A stretch of 64,000 bases of DNA, from NCBI GenBank assembly GCA_009782955.1, contig WRIB01000001.1, forward strand, positions 62,001 through 126,000, read 5' to 3'. Numbering within the stretch: position 1 is the first letter of the stretch; the number at the start of each line of letters is the position of its first letter. The position numbers were made by a program, and so were the translations under genes. The stretch is from Treponema sp. (GTDB lineage Bacteria > Spirochaetota > Spirochaetia > Treponematales > Breznakiellaceae). The notes below the pieces were generated by a model. The model ran no database searches and had not been told where the DNA came from. It saw only the letters and a list, made by a program, of their open reading frames with translations. Below are positions 8,386 to 18,261 of this stretch, piece after piece.

Positions 8386-9387
8386 ATGAGCGCAAAAGCC
8401 GCGGGACGGGATCAAAAGGCAGTAATTGTCGATTTTATTGCCAAGTGGGGGGTACTGCTTACCATTGCTGCCCTGCTTATTGTTTTTTCAGTGTCCATGC
8501 CTTTTTTCAGAACTATCTCCAATATGATTACCATTATCCGGGCAGTATGTATTGTTACCATTGTTGCAATAGGAATGACTTTTGCACTGACAGTTAATGG
8601 TATTGATCTTTCGGTCGGTTCTGCGGCAACCATGTCCAATACCGTATGTATGACATTTTTTATATGGTTTTCCATGGGAACCACAGTATCTGGAACCCTT
8701 TTGGCAATTTTATTAACGCTGTTTATTTCTTTGTTTATTGCGGCTATTAATGGTTTCTTGATAGTTAAACTTAAAATATTTGATATGCTGGCTACCCTGG
8801 CAACAATGTTTATGTTTGAAGGGGTGGCCATGACCTATGCCGGCGGCGGGGCCATTAATGAACGCATGGTACGGCCCGACGGCACGACAGCCACGGGAAC
8901 AGTGCCGGCGCTTCTGCGTGTCTTTGGACGGGAACCGTGGATTATCATTATAATGCTGTTATTGGTTTTTATGGCCTTTCTTTTCCTTACGTTTACCAAG
9001 CATGGCCGTTATATGTATGCCGTAGGTTCCAACATCGAAGCTGCACGGCTTTCAGGCATTAATGTTCAGAAATACCGGGTAATGGCTTATGTATTCAGCG
9101 CCTTGCTTGCCTCCATTGGAGGAATTCTGGTAGGCGCCCGTGTTGGCAATGCACAGATTAACTCCGGCGCTCCGTATCTTATGGGAGCCGTGGCGGCAGC
9201 ACATATAGGGATCTCGGTGGCCGGTATAGGACGGCCCAATGCCTTTGGAACCCTGGCAGGCGCTTTTCTTATCGGTGTATTGGAAAACGGTCTTATTATG
9301 GCTTCGGTTCCCTACTACACGGTAAACATTTTTAAGGGTCTTATCCTGGCGGTTGCCCTGGCCCTTAATTCAATACGTAAAAAATAA
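8386..9387 (+). CDS. sugar ABC transporter permease (RbsC-like)
   Basis: VNGIDLSVGSAATMSN, AVGSNIEAARLSGINVQKYRVMAYVFSALLASIGGIL. Confidence 0.93.
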   Translation: MSAKAAGRDQKAVIVDFIAKWGVLLTIAALLIVFSVSMPFFRTISNMITIIRAVCIVTIVAIGMTFALTVNGIDLSVGSAATMSNTVCMTFFIWFSMGTTVSGTLLAILLTLFISLFIAAINGFLIVKLKIFDMLATLATMFMFEGVAMTYAGGGAINERMVRPDGTTATGTVPALLRVFGREPWIIIIMLLLVFMAFLFLTFTKHGRYMYAVGSNIEAARLSGINVQKYRVMAYVFSALLASIGGILVGARVGNAQINSGAPYLMGAVAAAHIGISVAGIGRPNAFGTLAGAFLIGVLENGLIMASVPYYTVNIFKGLILAVALALNSIRKK

Positions 9388-9446
9388 ATCCCCTGCAGGG
9401 ATTAAATTTCCGGCAGAGGGTGATTGGTTTTTACAAGGAGGAAGTC

Positions 9447-10670
9447 ATGTCTCGTTTTTCCAAATACTTTTTGATGAAAGAAGGGGATATCTGTGAGTAT
9501 GTCCGTGATCAGTTGCCTGATTACTTTGCCGTCAATTCAAATATTACCGTTAAGGAAATAGGCGACGGCAACCTGAACTATGTATTCAGGGCAGTGGAAG
9601 AAGGGACGGACAAATCTATTATCGTCAAGCAGGCAGGAGAACAGCTTCGCATTTCCGCCGAGATGAGGATTACCACCGATCGAAACCGTATTGAATCGGA
9701 AATTCTTATTATTCAGGACAAATTTGCCCCCGGCCTGGTTCCCAAAATTTTTAAGTACGATACGGTAATGTGCGCCTGCCTTATGGAAGACCTTTCAGAC
9801 CACCGGCTTATGCGCTATGCCCTGATGGAACATCAGACATTCCCAAAATTTGCCGAAGACGTTACCACCTATATGGTAAATACCCTGCTTAATACCACTG
9901 ACGTTGTTATGGAACACAAGGAAAAAAAGGAACTGGTTAAAAGCTTTATTAACCCCGAACTCTGCGAAATTACCGAAGACCTTATCTATACCGAACCCTA
10001 TAACGATGCCAAAGGACGGAATATTGTAACGCCGGAAAATCTTGAATTTGTAAAAAAAGAACTGTACGGAGATAAAGCCCTGCACCTGGAAATTGCCAAA
10101 CTTAAGTTTGACTTTATGAACAATGCCCAGGCGCTGCTTCATGGGGATCTTCATACAGGTTCAATCTTTGTTAAGCCGGATTCGACCATAATCTTTGATC
10201 CCGAATTTGCCTTTTACGGTCCCATGGGTTACGACATAGGCAATATTATTGCAAACCTTTTCTTTGCCTGGGACAACGGGGATGCTGCCGGGAACACTTC
10301 TTTTTGTGAATGGACTCTCCGTACCGCAGAAGAAGTGATCGATCTCTTTAAATCCAAATTTATTGCGGAGTACGGAAAAAAAGTTACCGATTTAATGGCA
10401 AAGACCGAAGGATTTGCCGAATATTATCTGGATACAATTATTGCCGACACTGCCGCCGGAGCCGGTACAGAGCTTGTCCGCCGTACCGTGGGAATGGCCC
10501 AGGTAAAAGATGTTACAACCATTGCGGATAAAAACAAGCGGATCAGAGCGGAACGGATCAATATACTCTGTGCCAAAGACCTTGTTATGAACAGGGTAAA
10601 ATTCAAAACAGGCAAAGATTTTACCGCTTCTTTCAGCAAAGCTATTGCAGCGGCGGATAAAACCCTGTAA
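9447..10670 (+). CDS. mtnK: S-methyl-5-thioribose kinase
   Basis: IGDGNLNYVFR, VKQAGEQLR, LLHGDLHTGSIFV, IFDPEFAFYGPMGYDIGNIIANL; SD aaggagg upstream of ATG 9447. Confidence 0.9.
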   Translation: MSRFSKYFLMKEGDICEYVRDQLPDYFAVNSNITVKEIGDGNLNYVFRAVEEGTDKSIIVKQAGEQLRISAEMRITTDRNRIESEILIIQDKFAPGLVPKIFKYDTVMCACLMEDLSDHRLMRYALMEHQTFPKFAEDVTTYMVNTLLNTTDVVMEHKEKKELVKSFINPELCEITEDLIYTEPYNDAKGRNIVTPENLEFVKKELYGDKALHLEIAKLKFDFMNNAQALLHGDLHTGSIFVKPDSTIIFDPEFAFYGPMGYDIGNIIANLFFAWDNGDAAGNTSFCEWTLRTAEEVIDLFKSKFIAEYGKKVTDLMAKTEGFAEYYLDTIIADTAAGAGTELVRRTVGMAQVKDVTTIADKNKRIRAERINILCAKDLVMNRVKFKTGKDFTASFSKAIAAADKTL

Positions 10671-10706
10671 ATACCATTGGTTTGAATTTTTAACAAAGGA
10701 AAAAGT

Positions 10707-11783
10707 ATGGCAGAAAACATTTTATCCATAGACACCGTTGCACTGGACGAAGAAAAACAGGCACTTAAAATTATTGACCAAACCAAACTTCCCGGAACTG
10801 TGGAAATTCTTTATCTGACAAAACAGGAAGATATTTTCCAGGCAATATACCTGTTAAAAGTAAGGGGAGCGCCGGCTATAGGCGTGGCTGCCGCCATTGG
10901 GGTGTACCTAGCAGCGCTGGAAATAGACGAAAGCTCTTACGATGGTTTTTACGGCAGGTTTAAAAAAGCCAAAGATTACCTTGCAAGTTCCAGACCCACG
11001 GCGGTAAACCTTTTTTGGGCTCTCGACCGGATGGAAAAGGTGGTGCTGGATCACAAAGAAGAAAGCCCGGCCAAACTTAAAAAATTTCTCCATGACGAAG
11101 CGGTAAAAATACGGGATGAAGATATACAGGTCTGTAAATCCATCGGTGAATACGGATTAGAACTTATAAAAGACGGCGACGGCATACTTACCCACTGCAA
11201 CGCCGGCCAGCTTGCCACAGTGCGTTACGGCACAGCTTTGGCGCCGGTTCATCTGGGCCGGGAACGGGGGATGAATTTTAAGGTTTTCTGTGATGAAACC
11301 CGGCCGCTTCTTCAGGGCGCAAGGCTTTCGGCTTTTGAAATGGTTTCCGCCGGAGTCGATACTACGATTATCTGTGACAATATGGCAAGCATGGTAATGA
11401 AAAACGGCTGGGTAAAAGCTTGTTTTGTGGGCTGCGACCGGGTAGCCGCCAACGGGGATGCGGCCAACAAAATCGGCACTTCCGGTGTGGCGATCCTTGC
11501 AAAGCATTACGGAATTCCCTTTTATGTATGCGCACCAACATCAACCATCGATATGTCGATCAAAGAAGGTAAAGATATTGTGATTGAGGAACGGAAAGCG
11601 GAAGAAGTTACGGAGATGTGGTACAGTGAACGTATGGCCCCAATGGGGGTAAAGGTCTTTAACCCTGCATTTGATGTTACCGATCATGGCCTGATTACCG
11701 CAATTGTTACAGAATTCGGTATTGCAAAACCTTCTTATTCGGAGAGCTTAAAAGCCATTTTTGAAAAGAAAAAAACTATCTGA
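10707..11783 (+). CDS. mtnA: S-methyl-5-thioribose-1-phosphate isomerase
   Basis: [66 protein letters not shown]. Confidence 0.93.
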   Translation: MAENILSIDTVALDEEKQALKIIDQTKLPGTVEILYLTKQEDIFQAIYLLKVRGAPAIGVAAAIGVYLAALEIDESSYDGFYGRFKKAKDYLASSRPTAVNLFWALDRMEKVVLDHKEESPAKLKKFLHDEAVKIRDEDIQVCKSIGEYGLELIKDGDGILTHCNAGQLATVRYGTALAPVHLGRERGMNFKVFCDETRPLLQGARLSAFEMVSAGVDTTIICDNMASMVMKNGWVKACFVGCDRVAANGDAANKIGTSGVAILAKHYGIPFYVCAPTSTIDMSIKEGKDIVIEERKAEEVTEMWYSERMAPMGVKVFNPAFDVTDHGLITAIVTEFGIAKPSYSESLKAIFEKKKTI

Positions 11784-11849
11784 GCTTTTCCAAAACGCTG
11801 TTAATTGAGTTGGTTTCAAAGCTCTGTTAGTTTCGGCACAAGAACAAAT

Positions 11850-12521
11850 TTAATTTTCCAGCAGCTTCCGTACTTGTTCTGCCATGGCTTTGGCAAAGTT
11901 ACGGTGATCGTCAGCTTCCCAGTGGATTCCGTCGACAGGACTGGAAGCGCCGATCACTTCTCCGGCATCAAAAAAAGCAGCACCGCATTCTTTGGCGCAT
12001 GCCCTGTAGTGGGCGGCCATTTTCCGGGATATTTCAAACGCATCGGGAGAAATTATTTGCGCAAAGGCTTCTGCTTCGGTAATTGGCACCGGACATACCA
12101 TCAGCACTTTCGGCTGCCCGTCAGCAGGTCCGCATTCCGAAGAAAGAGCAGCCTTTGCTACAAGCTGTGCGCCGTGGGATATTTCGTACGGGCTTGGGTT
12201 AAAACGGCGTTTTAAATCGTTGGTTCCCAGCATAACAATTACCAGATCGAGCGGGCGATGACTCCGTAATATGGGAATAAGCTGACGCAAACCGTTGCGA
12301 TCGCCTTCTACCGGGTCTTCCAGACAGGTGGTTCTTCCGTTTAAGCCTTCTTCCACAACCCAGAATGCAGGATCGGCGCTGCCCGGCATGCCGGGATTTA
12401 TACCGGGCGGGTTAAGCAGGGATGCCATAACCGCCGGCCAGCGTATTGAATAATCAAAACGGCCGCCTTTGGGATTATAGCCCCAGGTATTGCTGTCTCC
12501 ATAACAAAGTACGGTTTTCAT
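11850..12521 (-). CDS. SGNH/GDSL-family hydrolase
   Basis: VLCYGDSNTWGYNP, IVMLGTNDLKRRF, DGIHWEADDHRNFA. Confidence 0.85.
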   Translation of the reverse strand: MKTVLCYGDSNTWGYNPKGGRFDYSIRWPAVMASLLNPPGINPGMPGSADPAFWVVEEGLNGRTTCLEDPVEGDRNGLRQLIPILRSHRPLDLVIVMLGTNDLKRRFNPSPYEISHGAQLVAKAALSSECGPADGQPKVLMVCPVPITEAEAFAQIISPDAFEISRKMAAHYRACAKECGAAFFDAGEVIGASSPVDGIHWEADDHRNFAKAMAEQVRKLLEN

Positions 12522-12538
12522 CCTGAATTTCCTTATTG

Positions 12539-13252
12539 TTAAAATTCCAGGGCAAAACTTTTATTAACTTTATCGATCAAGGTAACATAAACTATTAACC
12601 CTACCGAAAACAATACAAATACAATAATTAACTGCCATAAGACCTGGGTGTGTATCCATTCAACAATTTCTTCGGCGGCAATATCGCAGGCAATCAGTCC
12701 AACCACTTCGCCGTCTTTATTTATAATAGGTTCATAGACGGAAATGGTGGAACCGTATTCTTCGGTCTTGTCTATGGTTCCGTACTGAACTGTTCCGGTG
12801 TTAAATGCTTTCATTGCGGCGCCGTCCCATTCATCCAGGTCTTCCTGCATTCCTATCGGAGAAAAGCTTTCCCCGCCGACCCTGTCGCTGCCGTCTATAA
12901 TGTAATTAAAAATAGTTCCTTCATCCTGTGCCATGGTGTAGAGGTATAAACAGTCGGTGTCTTGTTTTATTCCGTAAAGCCTTTGCTGTGTTATTGAATA
13001 ATACGGATCGGAAGGATTAAGGCTTTTTGCAAGCTTTTCGAACGATTCGGCATTAATCAGATTTAAAGCCCGGTCTACCGGCGGACGGGCATAATGAGAG
13101 CCGACAAACTTAATTACAGTATTTACCTGCAATACCGAAGTAATCATAAATACTGCAAAAACCGCTGATAAAAAGAACACAAAGAAAAAGGTTATTCTGA
13201 ATTTAAGGGTGCTTTTATTTTTTTCCTGTGCTTCCAGGGCATTTAATTCCAT
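12539..13252 (-). CDS. membrane protein with Cache-like extracytoplasmic domain and no cytoplasmic output domain
   Basis: Two TM segments flank ...VYEPIINKDGEVVGLIACDIAAEEI; ends shortly after TM2. Confidence 0.65.
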   Translation of the reverse strand: MELNALEAQEKNKSTLKFRITFFFVFFLSAVFAVFMITSVLQVNTVIKFVGSHYARPPVDRALNLINAESFEKLAKSLNPSDPYYSITQQRLYGIKQDTDCLYLYTMAQDEGTIFNYIIDGSDRVGGESFSPIGMQEDLDEWDGAAMKAFNTGTVQYGTIDKTEEYGSTISVYEPIINKDGEVVGLIACDIAAEEIVEWIHTQVLWQLIIVFVLFSVGLIVYVTLIDKVNKSFALEF

Positions 13253-13275
13253 GGTTTACCTCTTTAATTCCGCAA

Positions 13276-15270
13276 TTACGAATCCTTGCTTTCATCTGCA
13301 TTATCACCGGGGATAAACAGATCAAAGCAGGTGCCTTTTCCCGGTTCGCTGGATATCTTAATGGAACCGTGAAGTTCTTTTAGCCGTTCACGTACCAGGT
13401 TAAGTCCTATACCCCGTCCTGCGTTAAGATTGGTCGCATCGGCAGTACTGAAACCGGGAGAAAAGATAACCTGCAGCAGGTTTTTTTTCTCTTCCGCATC
13501 TTCTTTTGAAAGAAGTTTCAGTTCAAGGGCTTTTTCCTTAATTTTGTTCAGGTTTATCCCTTTGCCGTCGTCAGAAAGCTTTAAATGGATTTGATTGCTT
13601 TCCCGTACTATGGAAAGGCTGATCCTTCCCTGACTCTCTTTACCGCTTTCTTTGCGTTCCTCGGGCATTTCTATTCCGTGAGCAACCGAATTTCGCACCA
13701 GTTGAGTCAACACTTCCTTGATTACCCGTCGGGGCCCGTTTTCCAGAATTGTTTCGTCCAGTTGATCTACAAAAAAGCCTACTTCTTTTCCTTCGGTTCT
13801 TGCGGCATTTTCACAGGCTTTAAAAAGGGTCTCAACCAAAACATACTGATCCTGACGGCTTCTGCCCCCCGTAGCAGCACGGAACGATTCGATCTTGTCA
13901 ATGATAATCCGGAACTTGTCTTTTTCTTTCATTATCTTTTCAAGTTCAATCGTTATATGAAGTACGTTTTCGAAAGTAATATCATCGCCGTCGCGGTATT
14001 GTCTGATAACATCTTCCAGATTGTGAAGCTTGGTACTGAAATTATCCAACCCCAGAATTAATGCATTGGATTTAATGGCATGAACTGACTGATAAATATT
14101 GACCATGGCATCTTTTGCCGAAAGACTTTTGTTTTTCAGGATTTCGTTGATGTGATCAAATTCGTATTCCGTGTCTTCGATAAAATCGCCGAACACTGCC
14201 GGATCAACCTGAATTACCTGGAACAGATCCTTCATTTCTTCGTCGCGTTTGGTCGCTTCTTCCGCCAGTTTCCGTTCCAGTTCTCTGGTTTCCGAAATAT
14301 CTTCCATGGTTCCTAGGACATAAAAGTCATTCAGCCCCTGATCTACAGTGGAAAAAACCGTCCTGATTATTTTTGATCTGTTGTTATAGTTGTTTGTGTA
14401 GGTAAATTCCTTGATGGGATTAATATCTTCCAGCATTTTGGCATCGAATTGCCTTTCCAGGACCATTTTTAAATAATCAACAAAAATATCCCGTTCTTTG
14501 GCTTTAAGAGAAGCCGTAAGGAAGTCGGTAATTTTTTCTCCTTCGATTTTATCGGTGCCAAGAATGTCCTCCAGGGGTTTTGAGTAGGCGCCCTGAATTA
14601 TATATTCCCGGTTCATCAGGAACATTCCGATGGGAAGGTTATCCTTCATGGCAGTAATAACATCCCGTTCCACCCGGAGTTCATGATTCAGGCGGCTGAC
14701 CCGGCTGTCCTTTATCAGCCTGCTTTGTTCATAGATAACCGTAAGAAGGGTAACCAGAAAATATACGCCGATTAGTCTGGTTGCCGAGTCGATATGGTAA
14801 CTTATTCCGGCAAGTCCCGGAATTATGGTAAAAGTTACCACGGCACAGAGCAGCAATACAGAAAAGATCAGCCCTATTGTCATGCCCAATACAAAGATTG
14901 CCAAAAGAGGGAATGAAAAAATCCACAAAGATGCAAATCCGTGGAGTTCCCCGGTGGATACAAACATGGTACACATTATGCCAAAAGCGCCTACGACAAT
15001 TCCTCCGGGAATCTGAAGGGGCAATTTGGTTCTTAACAGGAAGAGGATAATAAAACACAGGGCAGCCATTGCATAATCGGAAATCCCCCGTGGTATGTTT
15101 CCTTCCAGGGTAACGGAGGTTCCGAAAATTACCAGGAAGAGCCCTCCTGCCAGAATAGCTATGTTCAGAATGTTGTAACGAAGACTCTCGTCTGTACTTC
15201 TGATTTTCCCGCTATTAAGGAAGTTATTTAAGAAACTGGAAAAAAAGTTACCGGTTTTTTCTTCTGCCAT
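13276..15270 (-). CDS. membrane CheA-like histidine kinase (multi-TM, PAS, Hpt, HATPase; no CheW domain)
   Basis: N-terminal TM block; PAS-like DNLPIGMFLMNREYIIQG; Hpt SVHAIKSNALILGLDNFSTKLHNLED; LTQLVRNSVAHGIEMPEERKESGK; GRGIGLNLVRERLKELHGSIKISSEPGKGTCF at the C-terminus. Confidence 0.85.
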   Translation of the reverse strand: MAEEKTGNFFSSFLNNFLNSGKIRSTDESLRYNILNIAILAGGLFLVIFGTSVTLEGNIPRGISDYAMAALCFIILFLLRTKLPLQIPGGIVVGAFGIMCTMFVSTGELHGFASLWIFSFPLLAIFVLGMTIGLIFSVLLLCAVVTFTIIPGLAGISYHIDSATRLIGVYFLVTLLTVIYEQSRLIKDSRVSRLNHELRVERDVITAMKDNLPIGMFLMNREYIIQGAYSKPLEDILGTDKIEGEKITDFLTASLKAKERDIFVDYLKMVLERQFDAKMLEDINPIKEFTYTNNYNNRSKIIRTVFSTVDQGLNDFYVLGTMEDISETRELERKLAEEATKRDEEMKDLFQVIQVDPAVFGDFIEDTEYEFDHINEILKNKSLSAKDAMVNIYQSVHAIKSNALILGLDNFSTKLHNLEDVIRQYRDGDDITFENVLHITIELEKIMKEKDKFRIIIDKIESFRAATGGRSRQDQYVLVETLFKACENAARTEGKEVGFFVDQLDETILENGPRRVIKEVLTQLVRNSVAHGIEMPEERKESGKESQGRISLSIVRESNQIHLKLSDDGKGINLNKIKEKALELKLLSKEDAEEKKNLLQVIFSPGFSTADATNLNAGRGIGLNLVRERLKELHGSIKISSEPGKGTCFDLFIPGDNADESKDS

Positions 15271-15271
15271 C

Positions 15272-15763
15272 CTAGTCCCCCTTGAGGGATTCTATAGCAA
15301 CCGAAAGGGAAAATGTTTCTGATTCAAAAGCTGTAAAAGGGATACTGATGATCCTGGCTTGTCCGTGGGGCCATTGAATTTGATGTCCGGTACCCTTGAC
15401 AATGGTCGGAAGGCTAATTACCAGACGGAAAGCTTCTTCCAGGCCTCTTTTTGCATTGCCTGCAATTATATTAACAATTTCTCCGATGGCATCCACCACT
15501 TCGTCATCTATAGAAGAATGTTTGGCATTGGTTAACATATCAGTCAACTTGATTGCCAGTGCGGACTTCATGCCAATTGCTACTGCTCCGCGGGCTTCGC
15601 CGCTAAGTCCGATAACTCCCGAAATGTCCCATTCGTTGGCGGCGTCTTTTTGCTGAATATAGGGCCGGTCGACAACCAATTCGGTACCGACAAAATCCTT
15701 AAAAGTACTCTTGGTTACTTCGATAAAAGGCTGGATATATTGTTCCATAAAAATTCCTTCCAC
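15272..15763 (-). CDS. cheX: CheX-like chemotaxis phosphatase
   Basis: VIGLSGEARGAVAIGMKSALAIKLTDML...DDEVVDAIGEIVNIIAGNAKRGL. Confidence 0.85.
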   Translation of the reverse strand: MEGIFMEQYIQPFIEVTKSTFKDFVGTELVVDRPYIQQKDAANEWDISGVIGLSGEARGAVAIGMKSALAIKLTDMLTNAKHSSIDDEVVDAIGEIVNIIAGNAKRGLEEAFRLVISLPTIVKGTGHQIQWPHGQARIISIPFTAFESETFSLSVAIESLKGD

Positions 15764-15790
15764 CGGACGGATCCGGCGTTTGTTAGATGA

Positions 15791-15904
15791 GCCATTTTCA
15801 AAACTCTGTTAACTTCGAAAATGGCTTTGGAAAAACCTGTAAAAAGACCGGTTTTTCCTTTAAATATAAGGTTGCTTTTTCAAAAACTGAAGTTTTGAAA
15901 AAGC
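15791..15904. repeat. cluster of three hairpins between cheY and cheX
   Basis: gccattttc/gaaaatggc (15791-15825); aaaaacc/ggttttt (15831-15856); gctttttcaaaaact-ga-agttttgaaaaagc (15874-15904). Confidence 0.6.
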
Positions 15905-15905
15905 T

Positions 15906-16274
15906 TTATATGGTGATTTTTGACAGTTTTTCTGTAAAGATTTTTTCGTTTACAGGTTTGATAATATAATCGGTTGCGCCGTACTTAAGAGCTTCGATAA
16001 CATTGTACTTTGCAGATTCGCTGGTAACCATAATAATGGGCAGCGTTTTGTACTGATCCATGCTTCTTACAACCTGCAGGAAATCAATCCCCGAAAGTTC
16101 CGGCATATTCCAGTCCAATAAAATTAAATGAACCGGCTGAGTCTGCAGCATCTGTAATGCTTCCTTGCCGTTTCCTGCCTCCAGAAACTGGCAGGGAATC
16201 TTCAGCTCTGAAAAAGTGTTTTTCACGATATTTCGCATAATTCGTGAATCATCAACTACCATTACTGTTTTCAT
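15906..16274 (-). CDS. cheY: CheY-like response regulator
   Basis: MKTVMVVDDSRIMRNIV...LILLDWNMPELSGIDFL...IIMVTSE...GATDYIIKP. Confidence 0.92.
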   Translation of the reverse strand: MKTVMVVDDSRIMRNIVKNTFSELKIPCQFLEAGNGKEALQMLQTQPVHLILLDWNMPELSGIDFLQVVRSMDQYKTLPIIMVTSESAKYNVIEALKYGATDYIIKPVNEKIFTEKLSKITI

Positions 16275-16322
16275 ACCTTCTCCCCTTGTTTATTGGGTTT
16301 TAAAGACCGATACTGATTATGA

Positions 16323-17645
16323 ATGATTATGTCATTTTCCCCGATTAAGTATACACATAAATGGGCCTTTTTGGGAATACTGTTATTCTTAATTTGGCCG
16401 GTTTTTGCCGCGGATGTACATACCTCTTCCATTCAGGATGATTCGTCATTGCGGACATCCATACAGGATACCTGGCTTACGGAAAGCCCTTCCATGGTGG
16501 TACGAAACAGGCCGTTTGTCAGAAATCTGCCCGGCGGAGTATCTGTCCAGGTAAGGGCGGAAGCCCGGAATAACGAGGTTTCGGTAATTCTGGCCCGGGA
16601 ACGAAACGGGACGTATCCCGGCTGGGCCCAGGGTTCCTGGATTTACACCCGGAACCTTAATACCGGCGCTCCTCTCCGGATTCGTATGTTTATGCGAAGC
16701 GATCCCCAGATTTATGTTCAGTGGAGACCGCTGGGAAACGATAAAAGCCAAATAGACCTGGTTCTCTACGAAGCCTATATAGTCCGGGGTCTGCCTATAG
16801 GAATCCCTTTCGAAAGGCTCCTTACCATGCCTGTAGAAGAAGTCCTCGGCGCTGCCGGAAACCGGTTTCCCCGCCGTTACTTTGACCCGGATCCTCGCCT
16901 GTACCGGAACATAAATACCTTTGTAACTAAAATGCGCGCTGCACTGCCCACTGTTACATACGAAGACGACGGAGTTATTGACGAAACAGGTTCCTATGTT
17001 TTGATTCAAACACTCCAGAAGCAAACCGCTCCGATTGGGCTTAACTGTTCGGGCTTTGCCAAATGGGTTGTTGACGGAATGCTCAGGCCTGTTACAAAAA
17101 GACGCCTTTCCGTTCGTTCCCTTAAAGAGCCTGTAACCCCCAGAATATCTTCTCTGGCGGCTAATTTTGAGGAACGGGATTCCCTGTTTGGTCTGGACTG
17201 GACCCGTAATCTGGCGCTGGAAGCGGCCAAAGTGCTGCGTTCGCCTGCTTATGCCATTTTGGAAAATATAGAAGTTCGGCAGGAAACCTTTGCCGCTCTG
17301 ATAGACCGGAGCAGGGGAACCGCCGCAATAATAAGTTATCCGGGGTTTCTTCTTAATGCAGGTTTCAGCATGGAAGGACTGCGGCCTTTACTGTATACCC
17401 TGGCCATTAACGAGCCGGGCAATATATACCTTGCATCGGTAAACCGGGAACGTAATACCACTCCCCCTCAGCGTCAGCATTACCATGTGGCAGTCCTGGT
17501 TCCCTATTTTAATGAATACGGTAACTTCCAGATTCTGGTATTTGAAAGCGCCGAAGAAACAAACTTTGCCGGATTTCTCCGCCGGCACCCCCTGGGTATG
17601 GTAAACCTTGTTCGTGTACCCGTAGAAGGGGTCTTTGAGCCATAG
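16323..17645 (+). CDS. exported protein with NlpC/P60-like cysteine motif
   Basis: N-terminal signal sequence; GLNCSGFAKWVVDGM and later QHYHVAVLVPYF resemble Cys/His of papain-like NlpC folds. Confidence 0.5.
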   Translation: MIMSFSPIKYTHKWAFLGILLFLIWPVFAADVHTSSIQDDSSLRTSIQDTWLTESPSMVVRNRPFVRNLPGGVSVQVRAEARNNEVSVILARERNGTYPGWAQGSWIYTRNLNTGAPLRIRMFMRSDPQIYVQWRPLGNDKSQIDLVLYEAYIVRGLPIGIPFERLLTMPVEEVLGAAGNRFPRRYFDPDPRLYRNINTFVTKMRAALPTVTYEDDGVIDETGSYVLIQTLQKQTAPIGLNCSGFAKWVVDGMLRPVTKRRLSVRSLKEPVTPRISSLAANFEERDSLFGLDWTRNLALEAAKVLRSPAYAILENIEVRQETFAALIDRSRGTAAIISYPGFLLNAGFSMEGLRPLLYTLAINEPGNIYLASVNRERNTTPPQRQHYHVAVLVPYFNEYGNFQILVFESAEETNFAGFLRRHPLGMVNLVRVPVEGVFEP

Positions 17646-18261
17646 GCAGTTTCGGGGTCATCACAATTGCAAAAAACTACTTTACCCTTGAAGTGTTTTT
17701 TGTAGTTTTTTAATTCTTTTTCTATAATCCTACGGCAGGGGGTTGTGAAAGTTATATTTATCGCTTAAAGCTTTTACAATTATTTTAAGGTAACTTTTAA
17801 GCGGCTGACATCACATTTATGTTAGGCCGCGTATAAACATGAATCCATTGCAATAATTGATTTGTTGCCATGTTAAGAGGTATATCTTTGTCGGTGGCTG
17901 CTTTATATGGATTAATCGAATGGTTCCGCGAAGCGGAGACGACTTTTCCTTATTCAATAGTATACCAGCCCTGGAGAACGTTCGACAATGTTGATTTTTT
18001 ACCTTTTTGCCAAGTAGCATCAAAAAAATGGTAAAGACATAATGAAGTTTACACCGTCTGCCCCAATTTGATATCGCATTTTGCGACTTCAAGTTTAAGA
18101 TCGCAAATTACGATCTCAAAGATTTGTGTGAATGAAATTGGTTATTTACAGCTATAAGCAAACAGTTTTTCTCCAAGTTTTTGCCAGTACAGCCTCTGCC
18201 CCTTTGCTGGATCTGTTCGGATTGGTTATTTTGCCAGGCTCTGCTACAGATAGGGGTTTGT

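Noticed and set aside
2383-11783. A complete bacterial microcompartment operon
   Set aside because: None of the listed ORFs is a BMC shell protein or aldehyde dehydrogenase; only the aldolase tail hints at a compartment.
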